The position numbers and the translations under genes were made by a program. Below, one piece after another: positions 1-17,522 of a stretch of DNA of 64,000 nt (positions within the stretch are counted from its first letter, which is position 1; every line of letters begins with the position of its first letter). Source of the DNA: Paraphaeosphaeria minitans (Eukaryota > Ascomycota > Dothideomycetes > Pleosporales > Didymosphaeriaceae); contig WJXW01000007.1 of assembly GCA_015832175.1 (NCBI GenBank), positions 372,001 to 436,000 on the forward strand. The letters are read 5' to 3'. Under the pieces are notes generated by a model. It saw nothing but the letters and a program-made list of their open reading frames with translations, had not been told where the DNA came from and searched no databases.

Positions 1-1889
1 CACGCACCGGTCGACCGAAAACAGGGCGCTTTGACCCTGCCCACCCGAAACTCAAGACGCAGACCCTGCCCTGCCCTCGGTGGAACGACGATATGAAAAG
101 CCACATCGATGAAGTTGCGCAAGTTAGCTTTTTTTTTATAGGCTCGTGGAATACGGCACAGTACGGTACGGTACACGTCTGAAGTCTGACAGACCCGCGG
201 ACTTTGTCGAGATGTACAGCAAGATCTTACATATCCGTACAAACAGCCAGCAACTCGGCGATTTCAAACGGGGCTTGTCTTTTTTGCATGGCTTTGTCGT
301 GTGATGATGATGACGGGATAGTGTACGATAACCACGACTTTGATGGGGGATGGTGCTGCATGCTACGGAAAGGGGTCGCGTGGTTAGGTAGGTACGCGGG
401 CTGGACTGGACTTTGCCGCTACTAGGTAGGTAGGTAGGTAGGTGGGTATAGGTATCCATCTTGCAGACTACATTCTCAGATACCAGCCTCCCTCTGCTTA
501 AAAAAAATATACACACACACACATATATATATATATATATCGGGCTCGCATGGGGGTCAGTCGGGTTGGACCCAGTACTCTTTGCTGACGTGCGGTGAGA
601 GCGAGGGCGGAGCGGTCGGATCTGCACGACTGGGTGCTCGGCGGACGTGTACAGCCATGTGTGTTGGTGGCTACTTAGGGAAGGGGGGAGGTCAAGCCAC
701 TTATTTAGGTACCTCCTCGCGCACTGGCCCGCATGGGTAGGTAAACACGCTGTTCAAACCTTCTCTCATACCTACCACACATCGAGCAGCTCTCGTGTTT
801 CCGAGACACAAGTTTCGGCCGTTGTGACGCTCAACCCGCCTACGCGACCCCGCGGTGGAGCAGGAGGCAGTTCGCGGCCACACCGCGTTTTGGGTAGACA
901 GAGGCCGTGGCAGTCGAGATCGAGGAGGTTGAAAATGTGGAGCGGGCCGTGGTGACGTCCAGAGTGTTAAAGCGATTGAAGAGGGGTTACCTAGGCGGCT
1001 AGGTGTGGATGGATACGGTACTCTGGGGGATGCACAAGGCTAGTATGTTGACCCTGTATATGTCTAGGCGGGGATATGTTCAAGATCTTGCCTCGAGCGG
1101 GGTGTCCTTTTAGCAAATCAAGGTATTCGAGGACGGAAACAAGTCCAGGGACAGAGGGCCCTAGGATAACTTGGGTGACGTTATCGCTTGTCATGGGGTG
1201 ACTTGGTATACTCGAACCCCTAGCAAGGCACTGTAGTCCACAAGCCAAAAACTCTAATTTGTTGATACTAGGATTGATACTATGAGTAAGAAACTCAAGG
1301 CAGACCTAATCCCAGTAAGGAGCTGTCTTGTTGTGATCTACGTAGCGATGAAGCGGGAGCGAATGGGTCGCACATTCCCCAAACCATGGCCCTGTGAACG
1401 TGCGTAGTCAGGTGCAGGCACTTTCGGGGAAAGCTTGGGCAGCTTCTTATCTGCTGTAAGTACATGCCTTCATTAACGCCTCTGTCAATCGCTTTGAACA
1501 TATTCTACCGCTATTGATGTTACCTGCTACCCACAAACTCGGATGCAATGTCGGAAATCGATACGCCAACAGCTCCCTCCGGGGACAATATAACAGGTGG
1601 GGGTCGTGAAGCTCAAGCTTCGCCTGGTGAACGTCGAGATCGAGGTTGAGGTATCTCTCACATCACTCTGAGCGGTGGTGTTGAGAACGCTCAAGGAGGT
1701 TAAGGACATGCTGCCTCTCAGCCTACTGGTAGCGCAGTTGTTGAAATTACTTAGAGTATCCAAGCACAACACATCTCTCCCCAGCAACCCCTCCCCCCCT
1801 CGAATAACGGCAGTGTTTGAAAACGATAAAACGACGTGCCTCGTTGCCCTACTGCAAAAGCGTGACTGCCGATGAAAGAAAGTTCATGA
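1..1889. other. Non-coding left flank with microsatellites
   Basis: No open frame here resembles a known protein or shows a coherent exon chain. The stretch holds a (GGTA)n run at about 424-444 and a (CA)n/(TA)n run at about 510-540. A short motif rich in GTACGG lies at about 150-176. Base composition is mixed and several overlapping frames are open by chance. I see no tRNA-like fold and no transposase. It could be the 3' flank of a gene outside the window, or decayed DNA. Confidence 0.5.
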
Positions 1890-2240
1890 TCCGGCCCAAC
1901 GTCGCAGAGAATCCTGGAGCACTCGCAGATCCAGGCTTCCGCCAAGAACATCACGGAGCTCGAAGGCGCCGGTGTCGTCGCGTCTTCGTGTTTGACGTCG
2001 CTCAAAGAGACGCGGAATCGGGAGCATGAAGCTCTGGATGCTGTTGAGGGCGGCGAAGTCGAGCGGCTGAAGCTGGAGGCTGAGGAGCAGAGCTTGCATG
2101 CATGCTAATATGCTGATGCATGGAAGCGGGATAGGACGATTCGAGAAGAGGGTGTTGCAGAGATTGCTCGTCTGAAGGTGCGCATAGAAGAGCTTGAAGG
2201 TGAGCTGTGCCAGGACAAGTGCTCCGCGAAGCCGTGCTGA
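1890..2240 (+). pseudogene. Interrupted coiled-coil coding relic
   Basis: One plus-strand frame is open for 116 codons except for a single TAA at 2106-2108, and it ends at the TGA at 2238. Both sides of the stop have the same character. They are Glu/Lys/Leu-rich with heptad-like spacing, for example VERLKLEAEEQ before the stop and IARLKVRIEELEGEL after it. This looks like a coiled-coil protein broken by a nonsense change. The frame begins after a TGA at 1887-1889 with no ATG in a good position, so the 5' end is also missing or lies in an undetected exon. The parent family is unknown. A normal gene with an intron spanning the stop is possible, but I see no convincing donor/acceptor pair there. 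Confidence 0.45.
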
Positions 2241-2320
2241 CATTTTTCATAGGAACAGTCTCGGTGTCAATGCTTCTTGCCCTTGAGCACAACAATGGGG
2301 GTAATCGAGACAATGATGAT

Positions 2321-2480
2321 GGAGCTGTTGAGGTTGACCAGACGCTGATACAGGATGGACAAGACGATGATGATGTTGATGGCGGTGTTCCTATCGACCA
2401 AGAGCTGATGAAGGATTTGGAGGATTATAATGAAGGTGCAGCTGTTAACTAGATGCTGATCAAGGCAATAAAAGGAGCAG
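2321..2480 (+). repeat. Degenerate acidic tandem repeat (about 54-60 bp units)
   Basis: Three head-to-tail units can be aligned by eye, starting at about 2321, 2381 and 2435. In the frame running from 2207 to 2452 the first two translate as acidic 18-20-residue units (GAVEVDQTLIQDGQDDDDVD, then GGVPIDQELMKDLEDYNE). The third is cut short by a stop at 2450-2452, but continues to resemble the others beyond it. This is probably the remains of a repeat-containing protein next to the coiled-coil relic. Whether both belonged to one gene is inference. Confidence 0.4.
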
Positions 2481-5009
2481 CAACGTAGTGATCGGAGGAC
2501 CAGGGTGAAGATCAGGAACGCGCGGGGAACCAAGGCCGCAGCAAGGTCCTTATGTGAAGTTCTCGCTCGTTGCAAATACTTCTTAATAGACGAGTTCTCC
2601 TTCGCGACTGGCCGCCCCAATTCCAGTCGAGTGAAGATATGATGTCCATGACGCCTATATGTAGATACAGCACACGAATCACTGTGAATTTTAATCTAAT
2701 AATAATGCTTGATACATTGCTCTTGCTTCTAGATAGTATACGCCTAAGGTGGCGAGGGCCCATAGGACTTTAGTGGTTGCAAAGCTGCATGTGTCCCGCA
2801 ATGACGATTATATCGATCCTGAACAAACCCTCCGTCAGCCCGTTATACAAAGGAACATTCCCAGCTACGGAGGGCTGCGAGCTGTCTTGCCGTGGAAACA
2901 GTGAATATTTTGGGCACTGCAAGATGCAAGATTTCCTGTTCCAGCACAGTGCTTTCTAGCCTTGCGATGAACTAAAGCGGTAGGAAGATGGTAATTATAA
3001 TTGGAACCTAGAACGCGGGAGAGTATATTAAATCCATGCGCAAAGTGACTCCAGTTTGTGTTTTTGGCTACCTATTGCCCAACCCGCTGCCCTGTGCATG
3101 CGAAGAATTGAGAGAGCGACTGTAGTGAAACTAAATGATTATCTAAGCAGATGGTACCCCAAATGGCAGCGGATAGCGAGAAACGCGAATTAAATGTATG
3201 TCTGATAGAGAGCTAATTGTAGCGCAGCCCAACCGTGTATGTGTGGCCACAAAAAAGCGCGTAAATCAATAGAAACATGGACAGGTTTACCATGTGACGC
3301 GTACAGGGCTCTTTGCGTAGTTAACACAATAACGTACGTATAGAAAGTACATCACTACGTAACGTCTATCCTTTATCCCACGTAGCGTTGCTATACAGTA
3401 CCTTTTATCGCATTCTTGTAGCAGATTGATTACCTACGTAATTAGATAGCTAGATCAGCACGTACTTACACACTATGTACTACAGAGCGTACTTTATGCA
3501 TTTCTTAGCTCCCACTACGTACGTACACGACCCCAGTATGGGACGTAGTACGCTACGTTAGACGCGCTGGATAGGATACCATGGCATGGGTGAGGAAGGA
3601 GTAATCCATATTGTGTAAGCTGGATCTCCTCGAGTTTGTCACAGCTACCGCTGGCTATTGGAACACGAGTTTTTGGGGGAATTCAAAGCGTTACTTGCAA
3701 GCGACTAAGGTTTCTGTTTGTAAATATGCATCCTGTAATACCCCGGGATAAGACAAACCACTAGAAAAATGACTAGCGGTACTAGGTACCGTGTTCCTGA
3801 ATCTAGTAGGCAAGGATAGTAAAGAGAACAACCCCACGCGTACGGTACAAGGGCGGAGGTGCTGTAGGGCAATGCGGTATAATCCAGCTGCCAAATTTCG
3901 CAACCCAAAACACGCGCCATTCAATATACAGTAAGCGGCCTGTGAAAATCCGTGAGGCAGTACTAGGTGCAAGTTCTAACAATGTGTTAAGGGGTTTGAA
4001 TTCACCTACGATACTTCCTCTATACGCGACCAAACGGATTATCTACCTAGCCGAACTCAACTTCAACAAAACACATCTAACGCTGCCTGTACTAGAAGTT
4101 TCTAGAAGTATGTTGCTGCGAAGGCACATTACTGGAGTATCATTGCATCCTACAAATCCTCCTAGAATGACTTCTTGCAGTACAGCCACACAGAGCGTGC
4201 AAGCCGAGATCCCATTAGTGTGGGTCTCGCACGTTTGCCTCACTCGATGGTATGCGCTGATATATCAAGTGGCCGCATACAGATCGAAACATGGGATTGT
4301 GCCTGTAGGTACGTGAGTTGTGTTGGATACTTGTATCATGCGACAAGAAAGCAGGAATCATTGCACCACATGGTACCAGGTCCCAGAAGTAGGTATAAAA
4401 GAATGGCCCTCGTCCTGCGTTCTAGTCCGTACCACCTATATCACTTTACGTTCCTCTCTAACACCCCGCCCCAACGCACCAATATGTACTCCCAAGCACT
4501 TATTGCCTTGCCCATTCCACACTCGCCTCTTCTATAAGCGCTTAGTGGATTACGGACTGAGCACTCCGGGTTGCAGTTGAAGTGGCGCCGGTCAAAGGTG
4601 CATTGTTTTTACGCTCTTGAATGGTTGATGCTGGGCTCCACCACATGCACGTAAGCCAGTAGCTTCCCAGGTCGAGACCTCCGGCCACTAACCGTGTACT
4701 TGCCGTCCGGTGGTGTCGCCATCATCTAAGAGCGGTCCTGAAGCGATGCAGGTGGCGTGCAGCATGGAAACCCCCGCGTCCCCACGTGGACGGTACCCCG
4801 GCGCACGCCCCGCAATTGCAGCAGCAGACAGAAGACTTGGGATAGAAGCGAATCGAATGGAATTGGTCCATGAATAGCACAGTGCTGGGATATCCTATGC
4901 CTGATGATGCAAATCCTAACGTGAATCGTATACCCTAGCCTCCCCATGCACCCTGCCCGAAGCAACGTCCTAGACAAATGCCCTGTGTAATGCTCCTAAC
5001 CCAGTGCTC
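2481..5009. other. AT-rich non-coding stretch with TACGTA-dense core
   Basis: No plausible gene is visible. From about 2640 to 3560 the DNA is clearly richer in A+T than the coding regions. The part at 3290-3560 is dense in CGTAC, TACGTA and CTACG words. It shares the exact 14-mer ACAGAGCGTACTTT (3482-3495) with a second island at 58407-58420. This could be a mutated transposable element, but no terminal repeats or element domains can be recognised. The last 500 bases lie downstream of the minus-strand ubiquitin-domain gene. Confidence 0.45.
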
Positions 5010-7397
5010 TTAGTCCACATCTCCGTCGGCCTCATCAACGCGAGCCTTCTTGCCCTTTCCTTTGCTGTCGGTTGCCTCGGCCATGCCCTCCGCCTCATCA
5101 TAACCCCTCTTCGTACTGCCACTGGCTTCTTCGTGCTTGTTCTCCTCCTCCGCCTCCTGCTGCTTCTTCTGCTCTTCTTCCCGCCTCGCCGCTTCCTCTG
5201 CGACTCTTGCCTCTTCCGCCTCTCGCTCCGCGCGCACCCGCTCTTCCTGTGCCTGCACCATGCGCTCGCCAATGCCCGGCCACAGGCTGGCAATAAACAT
5301 GGCGAATCCACGCTCCGTACCTCTTGCCGCGTCCCGCACCCACCCAAATCGTTGATCCCGATGCTGCTGCTGCAATCTCCGTGCCGCCTGCTCCGGGGTC
5401 GGGTTACGGGTTGGCTGCCCGCGCTGATTTTGCTGGCCCAGGGCGTTGGCATTCTGACGGTTCTGGCCTTGCTGAGCAGCCACTCGTTGGGGAAATCCTA
5501 GGGCGCCGGGTGGAAGGAGTGTCTCGAGGTATCCGCGCACGGCTGCAAAATGCTCCTCGAAGATGCCGACCTGTGCAATGTACACGACACCTGCGATGAG
5601 GCAGATCATAAATGGTCTGTACCAGCCACCGCCGCCGCCAGCGAAAAAATAGACGAACACGGCGAGCTTGAAGATCAGCCATAGGTGACCCGCAATGTTG
5701 TCTACACGATTGACTTGGACTCCTGGCGCGGGTGCTGCTGCAGCGGGCTGAACAGGGTTGGCGTTCTGGTTTTGTACTTGAACCGGGACTTGGTTGGCGT
5801 TCTGAGGCGGCTGCTGGCCTTGAGCGGTCGGGGTGCCGGTCGGAGGGAGCACATGAGCGGGCAGTCTAGGCAGGTGGTTTTGAACAGTAAGTTGGCGTCC
5901 GAGGTTGGCCAAGTGGTTTCTGTTGGCATTGAACTGTTGGGAGAACGACTGAAAAGACATTGTGGGAGGAGCGGTACTATAGGTACCTCGCTGATCGAAC
6001 AATATCCCCACTGGACCTTGCGGACTTGACAGAATGAAAAGCTCTGTGGGTACATCTTGGGTCTGTGATTGGGCAGAATCTTGGACCTGTGTCGAAGCAG
6101 GTTGCGCGTTCGCATCAGCTGGTAAAGATGCTGGCCCGGTGGTGTCAGATAGGGGCAGTTGATCGAGTAGCCTGTTAAACTCCTCTGCTTGCCGACGCAA
6201 ATCCGACGCCGACTGTTGTAATGAGACGAAGTCTCGGTTCTGTGTCATCAAGGGATCCGCCAGCAGAGATGCAAGGCCTCGATCCACGTTGTCCAAGCCC
6301 GTAATGAGGTTCCGGACAGAAACTCTGATATGGTCCACGCGCCAAGCTGGTGGGTTGGCAGCGGCAAGCGCACCGACCGAAGCAGCTTGACCACCGGGCG
6401 GCTGAATCAGTACTCTGACGTTCTCCATCTCCTGCCGTGCGTACTCGATAGTCCTCCTTATGCGCTGCAGCATCTGATCCGACACGTTTCCGAGTGACGG
6501 TGACGGTGTTCGTTGCGGCGGGAGACCGAAACCAGGACCGGGTTGAGGGAACGGGCGCGGAAGAATGGGAAGCTGCTGGTTCGGGTTGAAGGCAAGGTTG
6601 GTGGTGTTGTTCCAAGTCACCGTCCACCGTTCTCCGTTCGGGCCGATGCCCTCCTGACGGACAGTGCGTGTATGGTTGCCCGTCGGAAGGTTTGGCAAGC
6701 CCATGGGTGGCTGTGGCTGACCCTGTTGTGCCTGAGCTCCTCCTTCGGTGGTCGGTGTCCCTGCTTGTGGCGGTGTTTGGGCATTTCGGAGCTGGCCAAA
6801 CTGCTGCTGGAAATGCGGAGGCAGAGGCGCCTGGCCAAACTGCAGGGGCTGAGGGTTCCTCATCTGTTGAGCAAACTGGAGGTGTGGAGGAAGCGGGACG
6901 GCGCGAGGTCCCAAGGGAACGTGGGGAGGCGGATGGTGGTGATGGTGGTGTGCATGGTGGTGGTGGTGCGGCTGCGGCTGCGAGTTCGGTCGAGGCTCTG
7001 GCAAGTTGCGGAACGGATTCGTCTGCAAAGGGCTCTGAGATGGCGGCTGCGGTGGGTTCGGGGGCGCGCTCGCTGAGTGTGGGGCTGGCGAAGGCGCAGA
7101 CACGGTCGCAGGTAGCTCGCGGAGGACCAAGTGGAGGCTTTGATCTTTGCAAGTGCGTATGTTGTCGGCGCCGAAGACAGTGAGCAGCGAGTCACCGTCG
7201 TTGGCTACTACGCGTCCCCGGTAGATCAGACGCATGCGATCCGTCGCCGGCCGACTCGGTGCGGCATCGTGTATCCTCTGGCGGAGCTCTCGAACCGTCG
7301 TGGACGCGGCGAGGTCTGCAAGCTGCACGCCGCCCTCGACCTCAGGCGATGGCGACAGGATCTTGAGATTGACTGCGAGGGGCTCCTCTTCAGCCAT
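5010..7397 (-). CDS. HERP-like ubiquitin-domain membrane protein
   Basis: A single exon encodes 795 residues. I start at the ATG at 7397, which is followed at once by an ubiquitin-like domain (about residues 8-95); an in-frame ATG 46 codons upstream adds nothing recognisable. The middle is rich in Pro, Gln and Asn and includes a run of His residues. At about residues 570-620 there are two hydrophobic segments separated by a glycine run, which suggests a membrane hairpin. The C-terminus is a charged Glu/Arg-rich coiled coil with a basic tail. An N-terminal ubiquitin-like domain with C-terminal membrane segments is the layout of the HERP family of endoplasmic-reticulum-associated degradation, so an ER quality-control role is inferred. 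A DSC-complex Dsc3-type protein is the alternative, but the length and Q/N-rich middle fit it less well. Confidence 0.75.
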   Translation of the reverse strand: MAEEEPLAVNLKILSPSPEVEGGVQLADLAASTTVRELRQRIHDAAPSRPATDRMRLIYRGRVVANDGDSLLTVFGADNIRTCKDQSLHLVLRELPATVSAPSPAPHSASAPPNPPQPPSQSPLQTNPFRNLPEPRPNSQPQPHHHHHAHHHHHHPPPHVPLGPRAVPLPPHLQFAQQMRNPQPLQFGQAPLPPHFQQQFGQLRNAQTPPQAGTPTTEGGAQAQQGQPQPPMGLPNLPTGNHTRTVRQEGIGPNGERWTVTWNNTTNLAFNPNQQLPILPRPFPQPGPGFGLPPQRTPSPSLGNVSDQMLQRIRRTIEYARQEMENVRVLIQPPGGQAASVGALAAANPPAWRVDHIRVSVRNLITGLDNVDRGLASLLADPLMTQNRDFVSLQQSASDLRRQAEEFNRLLDQLPLSDTTGPASLPADANAQPASTQVQDSAQSQTQDVPTELFILSSPQGPVGILFDQRGTYSTAPPTMSFQSFSQQFNANRNHLANLGRQLTVQNHLPRLPAHVLPPTGTPTAQGQQPPQNANQVPVQVQNQNANPVQPAAAAPAPGVQVNRVDNIAGHLWLIFKLAVFVYFFAGGGGGWYRPFMICLIAGVVYIAQVGIFEEHFAAVRGYLETLLPPGALGFPQRVAAQQGQNRQNANALGQQNQRGQPTRNPTPEQAARRLQQQHRDQRFGWVRDAARGTERGFAMFIASLWPGIGERMVQAQEERVRAEREAEEARVAEEAARREEEQKKQQEAEEENKHEEASGSTKRGYDEAEGMAEATDSKGKGKKARVDEADGDVD

Positions 7398-7877
7398 GGT
7401 GCCTGGCGAACGCACCGGTTCCACGGTTGCAGTTGTGTTGGGGGTTGGTCGACAGGTGGGCACGTCTGGATACGTTGCGTTTAAGAAGCCCCGAGCGCGT
7501 GGAGCAAAGAAGCCACGCAATCGCCCGTTGCGCAAAAGGCAGTGCTGGCGAGCGGGCGCTTGGAGCTGCGCAGCGGTCGCGGGTGAGTCTGCCCTCTGCC
7601 CGTCGGTTTATCAGGAGGCCATCACTGCGGCCATGGCGTTCCTGGAGAGTGAGAGACGGCCATGGATGGTCAGGTGCTTGGTGGACTGCCACCCGCGGCA
7701 TGCCAAGCACGGCCGAGGTACGTCATTGGCCGTCGAAAAAGAACGGTGCACTCGCCGCGAGCCCGTCATCGCGCCGGCCCACTGTTTTCTGCACGCTGGC
7801 CGTCTCCATAGATATCCATAATACCTACATAGACTATCGCCTCAACGCTGCATCGTGCCTCGCCCCATGGAGTAGCC
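7398..7877. promoter_or_regulatory. Divergent promoter: ubiquitin-domain gene / PSD1
   Basis: This 480-bp interval separates the two divergent start codons and must hold both promoters. I found no strong TATA element or other site that I can name. Confidence 0.5.
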
Positions 7878-9551
7878 ATGCCTTCGATTCGCGCCTGCCC
7901 CCTGCCCCAAGCCGCTGTCCGAGCGCGCTGTCATCGTCCTGCACAGGCTCGCGCACCATTCCCCTCGCGCCACTTTTCCTCCTCCAGACCCTACTTCGAC
8001 CAGCAGCCCCATCGGAAGGAGTCGTTCCGATCTCGACTCAATTCGGCCCTGAAGAGCACCAAGATCAAATGGGAGCCCATCCCGATCGCCCTTGGAATTG
8101 GCTTTCTTGGAGTGTGGCAACTGTACAAGGTGCAGAAGAGAGAACAACACACAGGCCGCAACACAGCAGATGACACCGACACCGACACCGTGGTAGACCA
8201 GTATGGCACGCCGAGGAAGCGCGAAAGGATACGCCCAAGCGGGCCTTGGACGGTCCAGATCATGTCCACGCTGCCGCTGAAGGCGCTATCGCGACTCTGG
8301 GGCCGCTTCAACGAGATCGACATACCGTACTACTTCCGCGTGCCCGGCTTCAAGCTCTACTCGTTTATTTTTGGCGTCAAGTAAGCTCCTCAGATTGTCC
8401 CCTGGCTGTGACGACAGCTAACCGCATGCAGCCTTGACGAAGTCGCGGAACCTGACTTGCACGTCTTCCCCAATCTCGCGGCCTTCTTCTACCGAACACT
8501 CAAGCCTGGCGTGCGCCCTCTGGACCCGAACCCTAACGCCGTACTGTCTCCCGCAGACGGAAAGGTCATCCAGTTCGGCACAATCGAGCATGGGGAGGTT
8601 GAGCAGATCAAGGGCGTGACGTACAGCCTGGACGCCTTGCTCGGATCCGAACGTCCAACCAAACCGGCTCTACGAAATCTAGACACAAGAGATCAGACTA
8701 GCGACAAGCATACAAAAGTGGGATCCGACGATGTGATGCGAGCTGACGAGGAGTTTGCCAACGTCAACGGAATCTCCTACTCCCTCCCCAACTTGTTCTC
8801 GGGGCCATGGCCGAAGGGTGGAAAGCCCGCAGAAATGCCAACCGACCAAGCGACGCACTCACAGCCCTCTTCCGAGGCCGAAGTGAGCGCCGACCTGGCA
8901 TTGAGTGAGTCTGCGAGGCCCTGGTGGGCCCCAGGAAACTCGATCAAGACACCCACCGCGCTATACTACTGCGTCATCTACCTTGCGCCCGGCGACTACC
9001 ACCGCTTCCACTCCCCGGTATCTTGGGTCGTCGAGTCCCGCCGCCACTTCGCCGGCGAACTCTTCAGCGTATCTCCCTACCTCCAGCGCACCCTCCCCGG
9101 CCTGTTCACCCTCAACGAGCGCGTCGTGCTCCTCGGGCGCTGGAGATGGGGTTTCTTTTCCTACACCCCCGTCGGCGCAACAAACGTCGGCTCCATCAAG
9201 ATCAACTTCGATCGCGAACTGCGCACAAACTCCCTCACGACCGATACCGCCGCCGATCGCGCCGCCGAAGAAGCCCAGGCCCGTGGCGAACCGTATTCTG
9301 GCTTCGCAGAGGCCACGTACGGCAACGCGAGTGCGGTGCTGGGCGGCCACGCTCTGAAGCGGGGCGAGGAAATGGGCGGCTTCCAGCTGGGAAGCACCGT
9401 CGTGCTCGTGTTCGAGGCGCCAAAGGGGGTGCGACCGAGTCTCGACGAGGGCTATCTGGGACGGAAAGGCGGGTTCAAGTGGAATATAGCGCAGGGACAG
9501 AAGGTCAGGGTCGGAGAGAGTCTGGGCTTTGTGGAAGAGGTGGCTCAATAG
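7878..9551 (+). CDS. PSD1: Phosphatidylserine decarboxylase, mitochondrial type
   Basis: The exons are 7878-8380 and 8432-9551, with a 51-bp intron whose donor is GTAAGC and whose acceptor is GCAG. The product is 540 residues. It decarboxylates phosphatidylserine to phosphatidylethanolamine on the mitochondrial inner membrane. The N-terminus is rich in Arg and Ser with no acidic residues, as in a matrix-targeting presequence. One membrane segment follows at about residues 69-87. The diagnostic LGST motif is at residues 487-490; Ser489 is where the proenzyme cuts itself to form the pyruvoyl cofactor, so the alpha subunit is short. An insert of about 100 residues (roughly 215-310) between conserved blocks is low in complexity, as is common in fungal homologues. 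The gene is complete and looks functional. Confidence 0.95.
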
Positions 9552-9743
9552 CCTCCTGGCAACGGGACTTGGGGACTCGATACCACGGAGGGCTTGTACG
9601 ATATAGGGAAACATGTACAAAGGTGTACTTATATTCTAGCTTGGAGCGCATACACGAGAGCGCATAGGAACTTGCTTTCCGCCGCTTGTCCGAATCACAG
9701 CCTTTCTCCGTCCTGTACGCATCACGATGGTGTGCATTGGAGC

Positions 9744-10265
9744 ACTCCGTGAGCACGCCAGTGGGAGCCGTCGAGGGTCGTAATTACCGCGTCGACGGAC
9801 GGGATGACGGCACACGCCTACGTCGCGAGCAAGGCTGCTGCGATTCCTCTTGCGAGGAACCTAGCCGTTGACCTGGCCCCGCGCCAATTCCTTGTCAATA
9901 GCATGGCGCCGGGACGGGCAACTCAATTCCGGGGTTCGAGGTCGTTGTTTGCTGCGGCCGGTTGCATCAGCACGATGTTCACGAGCGGGAGCTGAAGAAG
10001 GTGTGTCTGCCCTGTTCGCCTGACCCTGGGCATGTCGCTAGCTTCGTGTCGCACCCGTACAAGGTGTTTCCCTCCGGGATGGCGGGCGGGCTTGTCGAGA
10101 TGTCGGGCGGAGCTGAGGAGCTTGCGAACACGGACCTGAATGGGCGGCTAGGGCGAGCCGAGGACATGGCGGCGGCTGTCGTGTATCTGTGCAGTAGGGC
10201 GGGGAGTCATGTTGTCGGGGGTGCAGTGGTGTCGGGCGGGGGGAGTTCGTTGGGCGGGCCAAGAA
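9744..10265 (+). pseudogene. 5'-truncated short-chain dehydrogenase (SDR) relic
   Basis: Two conserved SDR blocks appear on the plus strand. At about 9750-9915 one frame reads SRVVITASTDG and then the catalytic YVASK, followed by a VNSMAPG-like strand-turn block. At about 10060-10262 another frame gives FPSGMAGGLVE, then NGRLGRAEDMA and YLCSRAGSHVVGG, the C-terminal signature of fatty-acid/rhamnolipid-type reductases. The stretch between them (9916-10058) does not splice cleanly and holds a stop. The N-terminal half with the nucleotide-binding glycine motif is absent, because PSD1 ends at 9551 and leaves no room for it. I read this as a dead, truncated gene copy. It is convergent with AAH1. 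Confidence 0.75.
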
Positions 10266-10324
10266 GCAGGAGGGAGAAAGGCAAACACAGCGTCGTATGG
10301 ATAGAGAAGAGGGGTAATCATTGC

Positions 10325-11473
10325 TTATATCTTGCCCTGCCAATCGGCTATGACACGATTGAGGCGTTGCAAAAGCTGATCCTTGCGCTCCGCGCTGCAC
10401 CAGCTTCCCTCTATTCCGGCCTTCACAACGTTCTCCCAATCCTTTACGCTCAGGGCGAAAGCTTCGTGGACGGCAACGTAATTGTCCAGGATGTAGCCGC
10501 CAAAGTACGCTGGGTCGTCGCTGTTGATGCTGAACTGTACGCCAGCGTCGAGCAACTTCCGGATCGGAACGTCCTTGATTGTGTCAACGCAGCGGAGGAC
10601 TACGTTGCTCAAGGGGCACACGGTGAGCATGGTCTTCTCCGAGGCAATCTTCTGCATGAGCTCGGGGTCGTTGACCAGCTGAATACCGTGGTCTATGCGG
10701 GTGACGCTGAGGTTTTGCAGTGCATTCGAGATGTACGAGGCTGGGGCTTCCTCGCCAGCGTGGGCGGTGAGCTTGAGCCCCAGAGCTTTTGCCTTGCTGT
10801 AAAGCTCTGTGAAGTTCTCGGGGGGGAAGGGCTTCTCGCTGCTGTCCAGTCCGATTGCCTGCACGACGCCGCTTTTGTAGCTCTTCTGCACGTCCTCGTC
10901 GTCGAAGAGCTCCAGACAGTCCTTGAGAGGAAGATGGCGAAGAAAGCAACATGTCAGGAGTGTAGTGATGCCAAGCTCCTTCTCTGCGCGCTTGCACGCG
11001 TTGGTGAAGCCCTCCATCACAGTGTTGTACTTGATACCCCGCGCAGTGTGCGCTTGCGGGTCAAAGAAGACTTCGGCATGTGCGACTCCATCTGCAGACG
11101 CATGTTGGAAATAGTCCCAGGCCAGATGCTCAAAGTCGGACGCTGTCACCAGTGCGGACATTCCAATGTAATAGTAATGGAGGAAATCGTCAAGCGACGT
11201 GAACCTCTGGTAGCGCTCGAGGAGCGAGGCCGGTGACTTGAAAGCGTCATCGTCTTGCGGGAGAGTGATGTTGTTCTTGGCAGCGAGGCTGAAGAGAACA
11301 GTGGGTGTCAGAGCACCTTCCAAACTAAATGTGGGAGAACGAGTTAGCGAATTGATTACAGGGACACGCAATCAATCCAGCCGTGCGGGTGTCTGGAGCG
11401 TTGGGACTCACTGGATGTGGTGTTCACATTTGGGCAAGCACCTCAGGAACTCGCGGACCGGGCTTCCAGACAT
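10325..11473 (-). CDS. AAH1: Adenine deaminase (adenosine deaminase superfamily)
   Basis: The exons are 11473-11412 and 11324-10325 on the minus strand, with an 87-bp intron (GTGAGT...TTTAG). The product is 353 residues, close to the family length of about 350. It converts adenine to hypoxanthine in purine salvage. The intron splits the metal-binding HxH motif: exon 1 ends in HHI plus two bases of the second His, and exon 2 continues LEGAL, giving His19 and His21. Further active-site blocks are AHAGEE, RIDHG and SINSDDPA. The last differs from the SLNTDDP typical of adenosine deaminases and supports adenine specificity. The protein lacks a signal peptide and should be cytosolic and nuclear. 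The start ATG is the first in frame before the conserved block. Confidence 0.92.

Positions 11474-17522
<6,049 letters not shown>

Noticed and set aside
1195..1250. Minus-strand GGGGTTCGAGT resembling a tRNA T-arm
   Set aside because: The flanking bases do not pair as a T-stem and no D-arm, anticodon arm or acceptor stem can be drawn.
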